This document shows, piece by piece, positions 21,975-33,448 of a stretch of DNA of 64,000 nt. Under the pieces are notes generated by a model, which saw nothing but the letters and a program-made list of their open reading frames with translations, ran no database searches and had not been told where the DNA came from. Source of the stretch: Brassica napus (lineage: Eukaryota; Streptophyta; Magnoliopsida; Brassicales; Brassicaceae). The stretch's first letter is position 1; each line of letters begins with the position of its first letter. The stretch covers positions 310,001 to 374,000 of the forward strand of contig NW_026014713.1 of assembly GCF_020379485.1 (NCBI RefSeq), in the 5' to 3' direction. The translations under genes and the position numbers were made by a program.

Positions 21975-22481
21975 GAGGTGGGTGATGGAAAGTCACTGGT
22001 GGCGTACACTGGAGGTTCAAACAGCAATGACTACATCCGGCGCTCAGACATGGATGCTCTCATCAAGATGCTCAAGGAAAACGGTAACAAAAGTAGTATC
22101 AACCTTGGTTATTCATTTGGTGCATCTATGATTAAGAGTGTGTCTGATTGTGTTGAGAACGAACCTAGACTTGATAGGACTGAAAGTATACTCAAGAGTA
22201 TAGGAAATGGATATAAACCAGCTAGTATTCTCTGTCAAGCTCATATTGCTAGAAACATGTCTAAAGCATTAATAGTCGATTCTGGTGCATCTCATCACAT
22301 GATAAGTGACACTAGATTGATTAAGGACATTCAACCTGCAAATGGACATGTTATGATTGCTAATGGTGATAAGATTCCCATAAAAGGAATAGGAAAACTT
22401 AAGTTGTTTGAAAAAGAATCTAAAGCCTTCTATATGCCTGAATTTACATCTAATCTATTGTCGGTTAAGAGATGCACTACT
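21975..22481 (+). pseudogene. pol: Element A protease region piece
   Basis: 169 codons continuing the element A frame from 10018. Holds the linker after Gag, then DSGASHHMISD with the catalytic aspartate of the retrotransposon protease, which cuts Gag-Pol into mature proteins, and downstream ANGDKIPIKGIG and FTSNLLSVKRC. Ends at RCTT where element E inserted; resumes at 32369 with DLQCNVIFSP. The target-site copy CTACT is 22477-22481. Confidence 0.9.
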
Positions 22482-23068
22482 TATAAGATTTATAGAAAGA
22501 GTTAGAGTGATTTAGAGAATAAGAGAATGAGGAGATTAGTGAAGAATCATGATGAACACTCAAGAACAAGAGAGAGAGAATGACTCAAACTGTGTAATCT
22601 TTTATTAATGACATGAGTTGATATATATACAAGGAGAAAGAGCTAGGGTTTGCGAGAATCAGATAGGTTAAGCATGTGTAGTCAAAGGGAGAAGGAGCGC
22701 CCATTTCAAACTGTCCAATGGGAGGCTTTACACGCTTTTGGCATCAAGGCATCTTGGACAAGATCCTTTCCTCTTTACAGCTGTGCCAGCCTGTCTTGGA
22801 CTTCCTTTTCTTCCTGTTCAACGGTCTGATCCATAGGTGCAAGCTCAGGTAACTTCTCTTTCACTTTCCTTTTACTCGGGTGATCATAAGTTCCCTTTGG
22901 TTGAGTTAAGGTCGACCATGGTCCGTCCAGACTGTACGGCCTGTACGGCCATGTACGGTCTTGTACGGCCTGGTTGATCCTCACTCCCAAAACTCACCCA
23001 AGCTGAACCTTCTCTCATGTTCTCCAACTCCTCCTCTCTTCTCTTCTTATACTCAGCTCATTTCAACA
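22482..23068 (-). mobile_element. Element E 3' LTR
   Basis: 587 bp ending TTTCAACA before the polypurine tract. U3 has four GTACGG-type motifs at about 22934-22972, the densest cluster of the copia LTRs here, and CTAGGGTTTG (telo-box-like) next to TATATATA. Confidence 0.92.
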
Positions 23069-23209
23069 CTCCCCCTCAAGCTTGATCTTGGTGATTGATC
23101 AAGCTTGGAAACCATGAGATCTTCCTCATTAAAAACCTCACCAAGGAAAACCCATTGGGACAAAACCTTGATGAGGGAAAAAGAGTAAAGAGCCCATGGT
23201 TAAGGGAAC
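23069..23209 (-). promoter_or_regulatory. Element E 3' signals: polypurine tract and two stem-loops
   Basis: Polypurine tract at 23069-23076. Hairpin CAAGCTTGATC (23077-23087) with GATCAAGCTTG (23097-23107), 11 bp perfect; the inner two pairs differ from C, D and J but still pair. Second hairpin CCTCACCAAGG (23136-23146) with CCTTGATGAGG (23166-23176) around CCCATTGGG. Pol stop at 23210. Confidence 0.8.
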
Positions 23210-24868
23210 TCAGCCACTTGTTGTGAGATCAATGAGCCCTAGCCTGATGTGGATGGACTCCATGGTCTTTTGCCTTGCAGCTTTGGTGAAGACATCAGCT
23301 AACTGATCTTCACTTCTGGTATAGCATGGCAAGATCACTCCCAAGACTATCATCTGCCTCACCTTATGACAATCCACTTCAATGTGCTTGGTTCTTTCAT
23401 GAAACACTGAGTTGGAGGCTATGTGGATGGCGGCTTGGTTATCACAATGCATAGTCATAGGTGTAGCTTGCTCAATTCCCAAATGCTTCAAGATCCCCTT
23501 GATCCATACCAACTCGTTGGTGAGCTTCAGCATTGCCCTATACTCAGCCTCAGCACTTGAGCACGATACCACCTTCTGCTTCTTTCTCTTCCATGTCACT
23601 AGATTTCCTCCAATGAAGGTGCAATAGCCTGTGGTTGATCTCCTATCAGCTCGATCACCAGCCCAATCAGCATCACAGTACCCAACGACTTCAGTACTCT
23701 TGTTGCATCCTAACCAGACTCCTAGACCGGCTGATCCATTCAGATACATCAAGAGCCTCTCCACCATGCGCCAATGATGTTCCTTTGGTACTTGCATGTG
23801 TTGGCTTACCTGATTCACAGCAAAACAGATATCAGGACGTGTGATTGTTAAGTATATGAGCTTACCCACTAGCTTCCTATAAAGCTTGGGATCATGGAAC
23901 AGCTTGCTGTCCTCAAGCTCCCCCTCACGTGGAACCTTATACCCATCCTCCATGGGCATTTTGGCTATCTTCCCTCCTAGCACACCTGCATCTTTCAAAA
24001 GATCAAGTGCATACTTTCTTTGAGACATGAATAGGCCTTCCTTGGATCTACATATCTCAATCCCAAGGAAGTATTTCATTTCTCCCAAGTCTTTGATTTC
24101 AAAAACAGATTTGAGAAACTCTTTTGTTTCTCTTATCCCAATCTTATCACTACCTGTTATGATGATATCATCAACATACACAAGTAGACAGATGATACCT
24201 GATGGAGTAGTAAGAGTGAAGAGAGTGTGGTCCAACTCAGACTTCCTGAAGCCACGCCCATTCAGAGTGGTGCTGAGTTTGTTGTACCAGGCTCTAGGGG
24301 ATTGTTTCAAACCATAGATAGCCTTCTTTAGTCTTAGAACATTCCCAGGCTTCACAAGACCTTCTAAGCCTGGTGGAGGATACATATAGACTTCATCTTC
24401 TAACTCTCCTTGAAGGAATGCATTCTTCACATCCATCTGCCACAACTCCCACTCAAGATTCACAGCCAAGGACAATACTATCCTGATGGTGTGTAACTTA
24501 GCAACAGGAGCAAATGTATCTATGTAGTCCTCTCCATATGTTTGAGTGTATCCTCTAGCCACCAATCTTGTCTTTCTCCTATCAATCTGTCCATTTGGCA
24601 AGTACTTGATGGTGAATATCCATCTACTTGTAACAGCCCTCTTCCCCTTTGGGAGTTCACTTTCAAACCAAGTGTCATTCTTAATCATTGCATTTGCTTC
24701 ATCTCCAACCGACTCCTTCCATTCCTCATGCATCATAGCCTCTTCATATGATCTTGGCACAAAGCTCTCATCTAAGCTTGTCATGAAGGCGCAATGATCA
24801 GATGGGAAATGGGCAAAGGAACACACTGCTTGGGAGGGATGCTCCACAGCCTGGGCATTGTAGTACAC
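23210..24868 (-). pseudogene. pol: Element E reverse transcriptase and RNase H, shifted frame
   Basis: 552 codons of the C-terminal part of Gag-Pol: [19 protein letters not shown], reverse transcriptase [16 protein letters not shown] and YVDDIIITG, RNase H CDADWAGD, SSAEAEYRAM, HCDNQAAIH and the ending DVFTKAARQKTMES. It is in a different frame from 24877-27639. By comparison with D and J, a short stretch encoding roughly LRRSTRVR has been lost near 24,890-24,905, which caused the shift. Confidence 0.9.
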
Positions 24869-24876
24869 TCTCGTGT

Positions 24877-27639
24877 TTACCCAGTTGGAAGCATCCTTCT
24901 TGCTTCTTGCTGTTGCACATTGTCTTCCTCTTCTTGTAAACTTTCTTCAGGTTCTGGTTCACCCATTGCCTCAACCCCTTCATCTTGCATCATCACACAC
25001 TGATCAGGGTCTCTCAAGCCTTCTTCTGGATGGCTTGCTTCTTCAGTTTCATTCCCCCTCTCATGATTAGAGTGGGATGTTCCTTCAGCTTCAGGAGAAC
25101 TAGATGTGTTCCGTCCTCCTTGATCCTGGGTTAGATTGATCCCAAGACCTTCCAATATGATCCTAAGGCTCGCAGCCTTATCAGAATCCCGAGATAGATC
25201 TTTCAAATCCTCCCAGCTCCGCTCTTCATAGTATCCCTTACTCTCCATGAATTTTACTTCTCTAGATACATGTACTCTTCTTGTCTTTGGATCAATGCAC
25301 TTGTATCCCTTCTGAGATGATGAGTATCCAATGAACATAGTTCTTATACTCTTTGGCTCAAGCTTGTTTCTCATCTCTCCCGGTACCATCACATAGCTTA
25401 CACAACCAAACACTCTCAAGTGGTTTAGGGATGGCTTGATCTTGTTAAGAACTTCAAATGGAGACTGATCTTGCAACACTCTGGTCGGTATCCTATTAAT
25501 CAGATAGCACGCAGACATGACTGCATCACTCCAATACCTCTTAGGAACATTGCTTTGAAACATCATGGACCGAGCAACTTCCATAAGATGTCGGTTCTTC
25601 CTTTCTGCCACACCATTCTGCTGAGGAGTATAGGGACAACTAGTTTGGTGAAGAATCCCATGCTGAGCTAAGTGTTGCTTGAATAATCTGCTTGTATACT
25701 CACCACCATTATCAGATCTGAAAATCTTAAGCTTTGCATTATATTGGTTAGTCACATAGCATTGAAAGTTCTTAAATGCTTCAAGCACACTATCTTTTGT
25801 TTTAATGAGTGTTATCCAGGTGTATTTAGATTTTTCATCAATGAATGTTACAAAGTACTTATAACTTTCTCTAGATAAACAAGGGGCAGTCCATACATCA
25901 GAATGCACAAGATCAAAACAGTTTTCATAAATAGTACTAGACTTTTGGAAAACAGTTCTACAATGTTTACCCAATATACATGCTTCACATTCATTATTTT
26001 TAAACATAACACCTGGTAACATTAAGTTCAAAGCTCTAACATGAGGATGGCCTAGTCTAGCATGCCACAATGCATTATTTTTTAAAGCAGAAACAGATTG
26101 AAACGAGTAACTAAGGTTAGAAACAGGAGCAATGTCTTCAAGCATATAGAGATCTCCTTTGGTTACTCCTTTTCCAATCAACTTATGACTCTCAATATCC
26201 TGAAACTTCACATCATTAGGACTAAAGATAACATTGCAATGTAAATCAGTAGTGCATTTCTTGACAGATAATAGATTAGATGTAAATTCAGGCATATAGA
26301 AAGCTTTAGACTCCTTATCAAATAGTTTCAGGTTTCCTATTCCTTTTATTGCTATCCTATCACCATTTGCAATCATAACATGACCAGTAGTTGGTTCTAT
26401 ATCTTTTATAAGACTAGTGTCACTTATCATATGATGAGAGGCACCAGAATCCACAATTAAAGGTTTAATCATGTTTTGAACAGCAAATCCACTTGGTGAT
26501 TCAATTCTAGCAATAGATGTTCTAGGGGTTTTCAGTTCAGTTTCTATGTTTTCAAGACTCCTAGGTATACTACACGCAGCATATGAGTATCCTAGAGTAT
26601 GAGTAAGAGAACTACCATTGTCCTTGAGAGCCTTGATGAGGGCATCAATGTCAGAACGTCTGATCATCTCATGCTCCATACTGCTCTTCCCGGACGTGTG
26701 CTGAGATGCCATAGCCTTGACATCACTCTCCTCAGCTCTCACACCAGCACCATTGCTTCCCCTTGATGATCCGGCCTCACTTGATTCAGCTGAGAGATGA
26801 GCCCTTCCTTCTCGGTCCTTAACAAACTTGGATGGCTTGAGGTGGGGATGGAGGATCCAGCATTGACTCCTCTTGTGCCCTGGCTTCTTGCAGTGGTCAC
26901 AGTTGCCACCAAACTTCCTCTCATCTCCTTTATACGCCGCCTTGTTTGCTTGGACCGTCTCAACCTGATTCGCCGAGGTCATCTCCCCCTTTCCACCAAA
27001 CAGGCCAAGAGAGTCATCCTCCTTTTGTAGCTGTGCGCACACATCATCAAAGGACGGGAGCTTTGGGGACCTCAGCATATGCTTTATCACATCCTTGTAA
27101 ACCGGATTCAGTGTCAATAACAAGCCAAACACTTGGTCTTGCTCACGCCTCTCCATAAGCGTAGCCTCATCATTGGTATTTGGCCTCAACATCTCTAGTT
27201 CAGACCACAAGGCCCTGAACTTTCCCAAGTGTTTAGTGAACTCCTCCTCTTCTTGCATCAGTGTGTTGATAGCTCTCTTTACTTCAAACACCCTGCTCAG
27301 ATTGGAGATGTTGCCATACACTTTCTGAAGCGTCTCCCACAACGCCTTTGGGGTCTCGCAGTAGCTATATGCCTCCAAGATTGAAGCTTCAAGTGACCCT
27401 TGCAACACGGCCAACACCTTTAGGTCCTCTTGCGCCCACTTCTCTTGATCGGCTACAACTATCTCCGTGGATCCTCCATCTATAGCAACTGGTTTTGGGA
27501 CTCCATCTGTGACATGACCCCATAAACCCTTGCTCCCAATGACTGTCTTCACCAGCCGTGACCAAAGCAGGTAGTTTCCACCACCTTTTAATGTAACCGG
27601 AACCGCCAGCACCTTGTTTCCTTCCATCTTGTCTTGCAT
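24877..27639 (-). pseudogene. gag-pol: Element E Gag, protease and integrase
   Basis: 920 codons ending at a premature stop (QEARRMLPTG then stop) produced by the frameshift just before the reverse transcriptase. Gag core with NYLLWSRLVK, CCHC knuckle CDHCKKPGHKRSQC, protease DSGASHHM, zinc region HARLGHPH with CEACILGKHC, integrase SDVW, RSDNGGEYTS, VAERKNRH. The start could be M1 (MQDKMEGNK) or M5 (MEGNKVLAVPV); M5 aligns better with element D. Catalytic residues look intact. Confidence 0.92.
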
Positions 27640-27726
27640 AACTCAGATCGTGATCTTGTACTGAACTGAAGCTGAAGATTTGCGGAATGAACACACCAGG
27701 CTATGAGGAACCTGGCTCTGATACCA
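27640..27726 (-). promoter_or_regulatory. Element E primer-binding site and leader
   Basis: Primer-binding site at 27709-27726 on the minus strand, followed by a CCAGGTT/AGCCTGG hairpin with one G-U pair. Leader 87 bp. Confidence 0.88.
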
Positions 27727-28055
27727 TATAAGATTTATAGAAAGAGTTAGAGTGATTTAGAGAATAAGAGAATGAGATTGGATTATGAGGAGATTAGTGA
27801 AGAATCATGATGAACACTCAAGAACAAGAGAGAGAGAATGACTCAAACTGTGTAATCTTTTATTAATGACATGAGTTGATATATATACAAGGAGAGAGAG
27901 CTAGGGTTTGCGAGAATCAGATAGGTTAAGCATGTGTAGTCAAAGGGAGAAGGAGCGCCCATTTCAAACTGTCCAATGGGAGGCTTTACACGCTTTTGGC
28001 ATCAAGGCATCTTGGACAAGATCCTTTCCTCTTTACAGCTGTGCCAGCCTGTCTT
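27727..28055 (-). mobile_element. Element E 5' LTR, R/U5-proximal part
   Basis: First part of the split 5' LTR. Contains the TATA run (TATATATAC near 27879-27888) and the telo-box-like CTAGGGTTT (27901-27909), about 13 bp apart. Interrupted at 28055 by F1, whose target-site copy GTCTT is 28051-28055. Confidence 0.9.
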
Positions 28056-29055
28056 TGTGAGTTTTTATAGAGTACTACTCTGGTTGTGTGTGTGAATGTG
28101 TATAAGCTCCAATGGAGCAAGATGAGAGTTTTTAATGGTGATTTAAGAACAGAGATTGATGAGAGTGTTTATGAGTGTATAAGAGACTTAGAAACAGAGA
28201 TTAAGAGACTGAGAGACTGAGAGATTAAGACTAGAGAATAGATTTGTGTTTCTGGTTTTCAAAACCCTTTCATTGATGAAGGAGGAGGGGAAATCCCCCT
28301 CTCTCTCTTAGAGAGATTCAATTTCGTCCATCATGCTTATTTATAAGCTTACACAGGTTTACACAATCAGAAACCTATATCTAATGGCTGATAATAACTT
28401 AAGAGGAATGGATGGTGTAGATGAGCTGGTCTTGTTGCAATCTGAGTAGTTGATGCTGATTGGTTAAGAGGAGATGGAGCCTGATTGGTTTAATTCAAAA
28501 TGGGGAAGGCTGGACTGTGATTGGCTCTCCTTAGGCTCCTCCTAATCTGTCCACAGATCAGTCCAGGTTCATGGTCGTGGCTCCCCTTGTCTTTACAGCC
28601 AAGGCCAGCCTGTCCCATGACCAAACTAGCCAATCACACTCCAATGGCATCTTCTTGATTCTCCTTTGATGCCATCTGATCAGAACCTTATCCACAAGAC
28701 TGGGACCACTTTTATAACTCTCAAACCTTGCCCAGACATTGCACAAGCTTTCCTGGGACGTCAGGTTCGCCCTATTTTTGTACCAACTCCAAAACTTCTC
28801 AAATGGCCGAGTTATGCAAATCTGGGTCGCCCTGGTCCGTACAGATCCGTACTGTCCGTACACGTCCGTACTGCCTCGCCCTATCTTTGCACACTCGCTC
28901 ATTTGCTCCCAAATACACTTCTAAGTCTCTCCTAGACTTGGCCCTAACTTTGCACATCCATCAGGACACTTCTGGACACCTTGCCCTATCTTTTGCACAA
29001 GCCCCAACTCAACTCAACACCTTTAGTTTCTCCATTTCTTCTCTTCAAGTTAACA
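28056..29055 (-). mobile_element. Element F1 3' LTR
   Basis: 1,000 bp, TGTTAACTTG to AACTCACA in sense. U3 has four CCGTAC motifs at about 28837-28893 and four spaced copies of a GTGCAAAGATAGGGC-like motif. A perfect inverted repeat ATGGCATC (28644-28651) with GATGCCAT (28668-28675) corresponds to the GCATC/GATGC hairpin of the copia LTRs. TATAAATA near 28340. Open frames of 60-114 codons recur in all copies because the LTRs are near-identical; I do not call them genes. Confidence 0.9.
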
Positions 29056-29200
29056 CTTCCCCTCAAGCTTGACTTTAGTTGATCCTAAGTCAAGCTTGGA
29101 ACCTTGAAGAACTTCCTCATTAAAAACCTCACCAAGGAAAACCCTTTGGGACAAAACCTTGATGAGGGAAAAAGAGTAAAGCCTCCAAGGCCTAGGGATT
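29056..29200 (-). promoter_or_regulatory. Element F1 3' signals: polypurine tract and two stem-loops
   Basis: Polypurine tract AGGGGAAG (29056-29063), one base different from the AGGGGGAG of F2 and F3. Hairpin CAAGCTTGACTT (29064-29075) with AAGTCAAGCTTG (29087-29098), 12 bp perfect. Second hairpin CCTCACCAAGG (29127-29137) with CCTTGATGAGG (29157-29167) around CCCTTTGGG. Same arrangement as in the coding elements. Confidence 0.8.
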
Positions 29201-31088
29201 GGCCAGTGAGTCTTTGTGCCTTACCAACAATGTAAGGGACACAAAGACTCTGGATCATGGCCCTCATGTGATGCAAGATAGAACCCACTCCTCTTGCTCA
29301 TCATCAACACTTCTTGTACTCTTCTTAAGACAGATCTTGGTCTCTCCCCCTTTCTCACAACCTTCTTGTTGTGATCAAGTGCTCGGACTACCAGATCTTC
29401 CTTGATAGATACAAGCTGAGTCTTGGCTGCTTCTTCTTCATGAGTCACCACCATGTTACTGAAACCTTCATGACAGGATGCTTCAAACTGTAGTACCAAT
29501 CACCTCACTCTAGAGGCCGCATTGGTGATTGCTTCTTCATCCTTCATTATGCTTCATAACTGATCTGCTCCTCTTCTTGAATAACCACCAAAGACTCTAG
29601 GATCATAGAAGCTTTCTCAACACTCCCCCTCAAGCTTGACCATGTGGAACAAGTCAAGCTTGGAAGGATAGCTTCTTGATCCGCCCAATCACACCATTGC
29701 AACACCTTCTGAACTCGCCATCTTCATGGAGTGCTTGTGGAAGCTTCAGCTACCTCTTCAGCCACCTCACATTAGAAGCCGCACTGATAGAGTCTTCATC
29801 TTCTCACAGCCAAGAGTGCTCTGAACACTCTCTTGCCTAGACACGCCACTGCCTAGACCCGGATGGCTCCTTCTTCTTCAGTTGCTTGCAACGGACCTTC
29901 TGAACCGGCTGATAGCTCACTAAACTCCCCTCCTCAAGCTTGGATTGGGTATAAGTCCAAGCTTGCAAGTGAGCTTCAGTGAGACTTCACACCAGTGGCG
30001 CATCACCACTTCTTTCTCAACTCTCCATTGCACACACAATGGGCAAAAGTCTCCTACTTTCAACTCGGATGGATGGTGAACCAAGAACACATCTTGTGAA
30101 CCTGAAACATCACTCAAACTCCAGCAAAGATGAGACACAATAGTATTGGGATCAATCCATGATTAATCATCAAGTTTGATTCCCAATATCACAAGCATTG
30201 CAACAGATTAAACAAGTCATTTTCAAGTTCTAATCTTTGCAAGCAAACTCTCTAAGCACAAGCATGATCATAACAGATTCAATACAAGCTACTTAGGCAA
30301 TTTTTTAAGCTTCTTTACTCAGCAATTTAGACATAAATCTAATGCTTCAATGTAAGACAGCCACAAGACTATATGCAACAGCTTTCAATCAGATTCATTA
30401 CATGTATGCAAGCAGATTCAATTAATCACAACAAGCATCACTATGAACTGGAGCTAAGCATATTAATTCAATCTCAATCACCAAACAAGTCTCTTTAAGC
30501 ATCCTGGGACAGATTCTAAATCATTTTCATTTAGCAATCTTTAAACAATCCTCAGGTTTTCAATCACATCACAACATCACAACCAGTCAATAACACACTC
30601 AATATCAAGAAGGGATAGTAATAGCTTACAGTCAAGGAACCTGTTTGGTTCCTTGAACCTCCAATGGCATTAAGGTCATGGCTTGTTGGATCTGAGAGTT
30701 ACAGGTCGTCACCCAACCTCTCTTCCTTCTACTCATGACCATCTTCTTGTTTCTCCAGCTCAAAGACCCCTCCTTTCTTCATACATACAGTCACCATCTT
30801 CTAGACATCTTCTTTCTTGTAACCGGATGCAACAAACACTTGGACAAGGTGTTTTGGAGTCAGGTTAGCTAGGCCTCTCCATCTACCTTTGCTTCCAACG
30901 TGGCTCTTCATCAGGACAGGTATGAGAAAGGTTGAGGAACCAGGAACAAACGCCAAGCTTCAGTCTTCTTCTCCATGGAGAAACTGAACAGGATGGAGCT
31001 GTCTTCATGGCTTGGATTTGAGCTGAGGTATGAGTGTGAGATGTGCGGAAGCTTTAACCAGGTTCTGATGAACCTGGCTCTGATACCA
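29201..31088 (-). mobile_element. Element F1 internal non-coding region and primer-binding site
   Basis: No protein family recognised. Primer-binding site at 31071-31088. A short frame of about 41 codons (MKTAPSCSVSPWRRR...) starts soon after the leader. In sense, GTAAGC at 30629 and TTTCAG ending at 30102 bound a 528-bp T-rich segment that looks like an intron. Two internal CAAGCTTG-armed hairpins followed by purine runs (near 29624-29662 and 29926-29970) resemble extra copies of the polypurine-tract signal. Confidence 0.75.
30102..30629 (-). other. Putative intron in F1
   Basis: 528-bp T-rich segment in sense, bounded by GTAAGCT after TTCCTTGACT and by GATGTTTCAG before GTTC. The same boundaries and length occur in F2 and F3, and the same boundary contexts flank longer segments in B1 and B2. 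Splicing is inference. Confidence 0.5.
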
Positions 31089-32087
31089 TGTGAGTTTTTA
31101 TAGAGTACTACTCTGGTTGTGTGTGTGAATGTGTATAAGCTCCAATGGAGCAAGATGAGAGTTTTTAATGGTGATTTAAGAACAGAGATTGATGAGAGTG
31201 TTTATGAGTGTATAAGAGACTTAGAAACAGAGATTAAGAGACTGAGAGACTGAGAGATTAAGACTAGAGAATAGATTTGTGTTTCTGGTTTTCAAAACCC
31301 TTTCATTGATGAAGGAGGAGGGGAAATCCCCCTCTCTCTCTTAGAGAGATTCAATTTCGTCCATCATGCTTATTATAAGCTTACACAGGTTTACACAATC
31401 AGAAACCTATATCTAATGGCTGATAATAACTTAAGAGGAATGGATGGTGTAGATGAGCTGGTCTTGTTGCAATCTGAGTAGTTGATGCTGATTGGTTAAG
31501 AGGAGATGGAGCCTGATTGGTTTAATTCAAAATGGGGAAGGCTGGACTGTGATTGGCTCTCCTTAGGCTCCTCCTAATCTGTCCACAGATCAGTCCAGGT
31601 TCATGGTCGTGGCTCCCCTTGTCTTTACAGCCAAGGCCAGCCTGTCCCATGACCAAACTAGCCAATCACACTCCAATGGCATCTTCTTGATTCTCCTTTG
31701 ATGCCATCTGATCAGAACCTTATCCACAAGACTGGGACCACTTTTATAACTCTCAAACCTTGCCCAGACATTGCACAAGCTTTCCTGGGACGTCAGGTTC
31801 GCCCTATTTTTGTACCAACTCCAAAACTTCTCAAATGGCCGAGTTATGCAAATCTGGGTCGCCCTGGTCCGTACAGATCCGTACTGTCCGTACACGTCCG
31901 TACTGCCTCGCCCTATCTTTGCACACTCGCTCATTTGCTCCCAAATACACTTCTAAGTCTCTCCTAGACTTGGCCCTAACTTTGCACATCCATCAGGACA
32001 CTTCTGGACACCTTGCCCTATCTTTTGCACAAGCCCCAACTCAACTCAACACCTTTAGTTTCTCCATTTCTTCTCTTCAAGTTAACA
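31089..32087 (-). mobile_element. Element F1 5' LTR
   Basis: 999 bp. The single base missing relative to the 3' LTR lies in the TATA box (TATAATA here, near 31371, against TATAAATA in the other copies). Motif content as in the 3' LTR. Confidence 0.92.
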
Positions 32088-32092
32088 GTCTT

Positions 32093-32363
32093 GGACTTCC
32101 TTTTCTTCCTGTTCAACGGTCTGATCCATAGGTGCAAGCTCAGGTAACTTCTCTTTCACTTTCCTTTTACTCGGGTGATCATAAGTTCCCTTTGGTTGAG
32201 TTAAGGTCGACCATGGTCCGTCCAGACTGTACGGCCTGTACGGCCATGTACGGTCTTGTACGGCCTGGTTGATCCTCACTCCCAAAACTCACCCAAGCTG
32301 AACCTTCTCTCATGTTCTCCAACTCCTCCTCTCTTCTCTTCTTATACTCAGCTCATTTCAACA
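32093..32363 (-). mobile_element. Element E 5' LTR, U3-proximal part
   Basis: Second part of the E 5' LTR after F1 and its target-site copy (32088-32092). Carries four GTACGG-type motifs at about 32229-32267 and ends TTTCAACA at 32363, followed by CTACT (32364-32368). Confidence 0.92.
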
Positions 32364-32368
32364 CTACT

Positions 32369-33057
32369 GACTTGCAATGTAATGTTATATTCAGTCCTAA
32401 TGATGTGAAGTTTCAGGATATTGAGAGCAGCAAGATGATTGGGAAAGGAGTTACTAAAGGAGACCTTTATTTACTTGAAGATCTTACTCCTGTTCCTAGT
32501 CATTGTTGTTCATTTACATTTGCTTCTGATTCTGTCTCTAGTTTGAATAAGAATGCATTGTGGCATGCTAGACTAGGTCACCCTCATGCTAAACCTTTGA
32601 ACTTAATGGTACCAGGTGTTATTTATGAGAATAAAGATTGTGAAGCTTGTATCTTAGGCAAGCATTGTAAGAATGTGTTTCCAAAATCTTCAACAGTTTA
32701 TGAAAATTGCTTTGATTTGATTCATTCTGATGTGTGGACTGCACCTTGTTTGTCAAGGGATAATTATAAATACTTTGTCACATTCATTGATGAAAAATCT
32801 AAATACACCTGGTTAACCTTAATTCAAACCAAAGATAGGGTACTTGATGCATTTAAAAACTTTCAAGCTTATGTGACTAACCATTATCCTGCAAAGATTA
32901 AAATTTTTAGATCAGATAATGGAGGAGAGTATACAAGCTTGGCATTCAAGCAGCACCTAGCTCAGCATGGAGTACTTCATCAAACTAGTTGCCCATATAC
33001 TCCTCAGCAAAATGGTGTGGCTGAGAGAAAGAACAGGCATCTAATGGAAGTGGCAAG
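32369..33057 (+). pseudogene. pol: Element A integrase piece
   Basis: Continues the frame of 21975-22481 with DLQCNVIFSPNDVKF. Contains the pre-integrase zinc region (HARLGHPH, CEACILGKHC) and the integrase core SDVWTAPC, RSDNGGEY and QQNGVAERKNRH, that is the D, D and E of the catalytic triad. Ends inside an Arg codon (VA-AG) where solo LTR s2 inserted; resumes at 33449. The target-site copy GCAAG is 33053-33057. Confidence 0.9.
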
Positions 33058-33443
33058 AGTTAACTTGGGAGTTTAGCTTTGTTACAGCCTTATCCACAAT
33101 CAGTCCGTTGAATCAGATGGATAAGGCGCGGCTACAGCTAAGGACAGCCTGGAAAGTAAAAGCAAAAGGTGTCCAAGCATGTGGTTCATCCCATTGGTTA
33201 CTTTTCCCATAGTCTCTCATCTTATCCTTGACTTCACATGCTTGTATTTCGAAATGCCCTAGCTCTCTCCCATATATATATTGTAACCTGATTGATTAAT
33301 AATATAACATAAGAGTTTATGAGTTTCTCTCTTAAGTTCATCATGATCATCTCATACGATTACACCTAAACACCTTAATCTCTCATAATCACTCTTAAAC
33401 TCTCTCTAATCTCTCAATACCTTTCTTATTCTCTAAACTTTCA
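33058..33443 (+). mobile_element. Solo LTR s2 in element A integrase
   Basis: 386 bp with target-site duplication GCAAG at 33053-33057 and 33444-33448. It begins AGTTAAC where family members begin TGTTAAC, so the first base is mutated; it ends TTTCA. The last 150 bp resemble solo LTR s1. No GTACGG cluster is present, and the LTR is shorter than its relatives, so part of U3 has probably been lost. It has TATATATATTG near 33277 and a decayed telo-box (GCCCTAG). Confidence 0.85.
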
Positions 33444-33448
33444 GCAAG

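Larger units (their letters stand above)
28056..32087 (-). mobile_element. Element F1, complete LTR element without gag-pol
   Basis: 4,032 bp with target-site duplication GTCTT at 28051-28055 and 32088-32092. LTRs of 1,000 and 999 bp, primer-binding site and polypurine tract, but only about 2 kb of internal sequence with no Gag, protease, integrase or reverse transcriptase motif on either strand. A non-autonomous family, also seen at 38351, 56004 and 62562 with nearly identical sequence. It shares the tRNA primer and 3' signals of the copia elements, so their enzymes probably mobilise it (inference). Confidence 0.94.
22482..32363 (-). mobile_element. Element E, Ty1/copia retrotransposon with F1 in its 5' LTR
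   Basis: Target-site duplication CTACT at 22477-22481 and 32364-32368. 3' LTR 22482-23068 (587 bp); 5' LTR split as 27727-28055 and 32093-32363 (600 bp). The 13-bp length difference is one segment (GAGATTGGATTAT) present only in the 5' LTR. Element F1 lies inside the 5' LTR. The Gag-Pol frame is broken near 24.9 kb, so E is probably not autonomous now. Confidence 0.93.

Noticed and set aside
24868..24905. Programmed frameshift in element E between integrase and reverse transcriptase
   Set aside because: Intact relatives D, J and C have a single frame and E lacks a short stretch at this point; a deletion explains it.
28558..28935. 114- and 89-codon open frames repeated in every F LTR on both strands (also at 31590, 38471, 41482, 56124, 59157, 62682)
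   Set aside because: They sit inside LTRs, overlap on opposite strands, have no recognisable domain, and recur only because the LTR copies are nearly identical.
33058..33443. MITE or other DNA transposon in element A
   Set aside because: The 5-bp duplication, the near-TGTTAAC start, the TATA region and similarity of the last 150 bp to solo LTR s1 favour a shortened solo LTR; no terminal inverted repeats seen.
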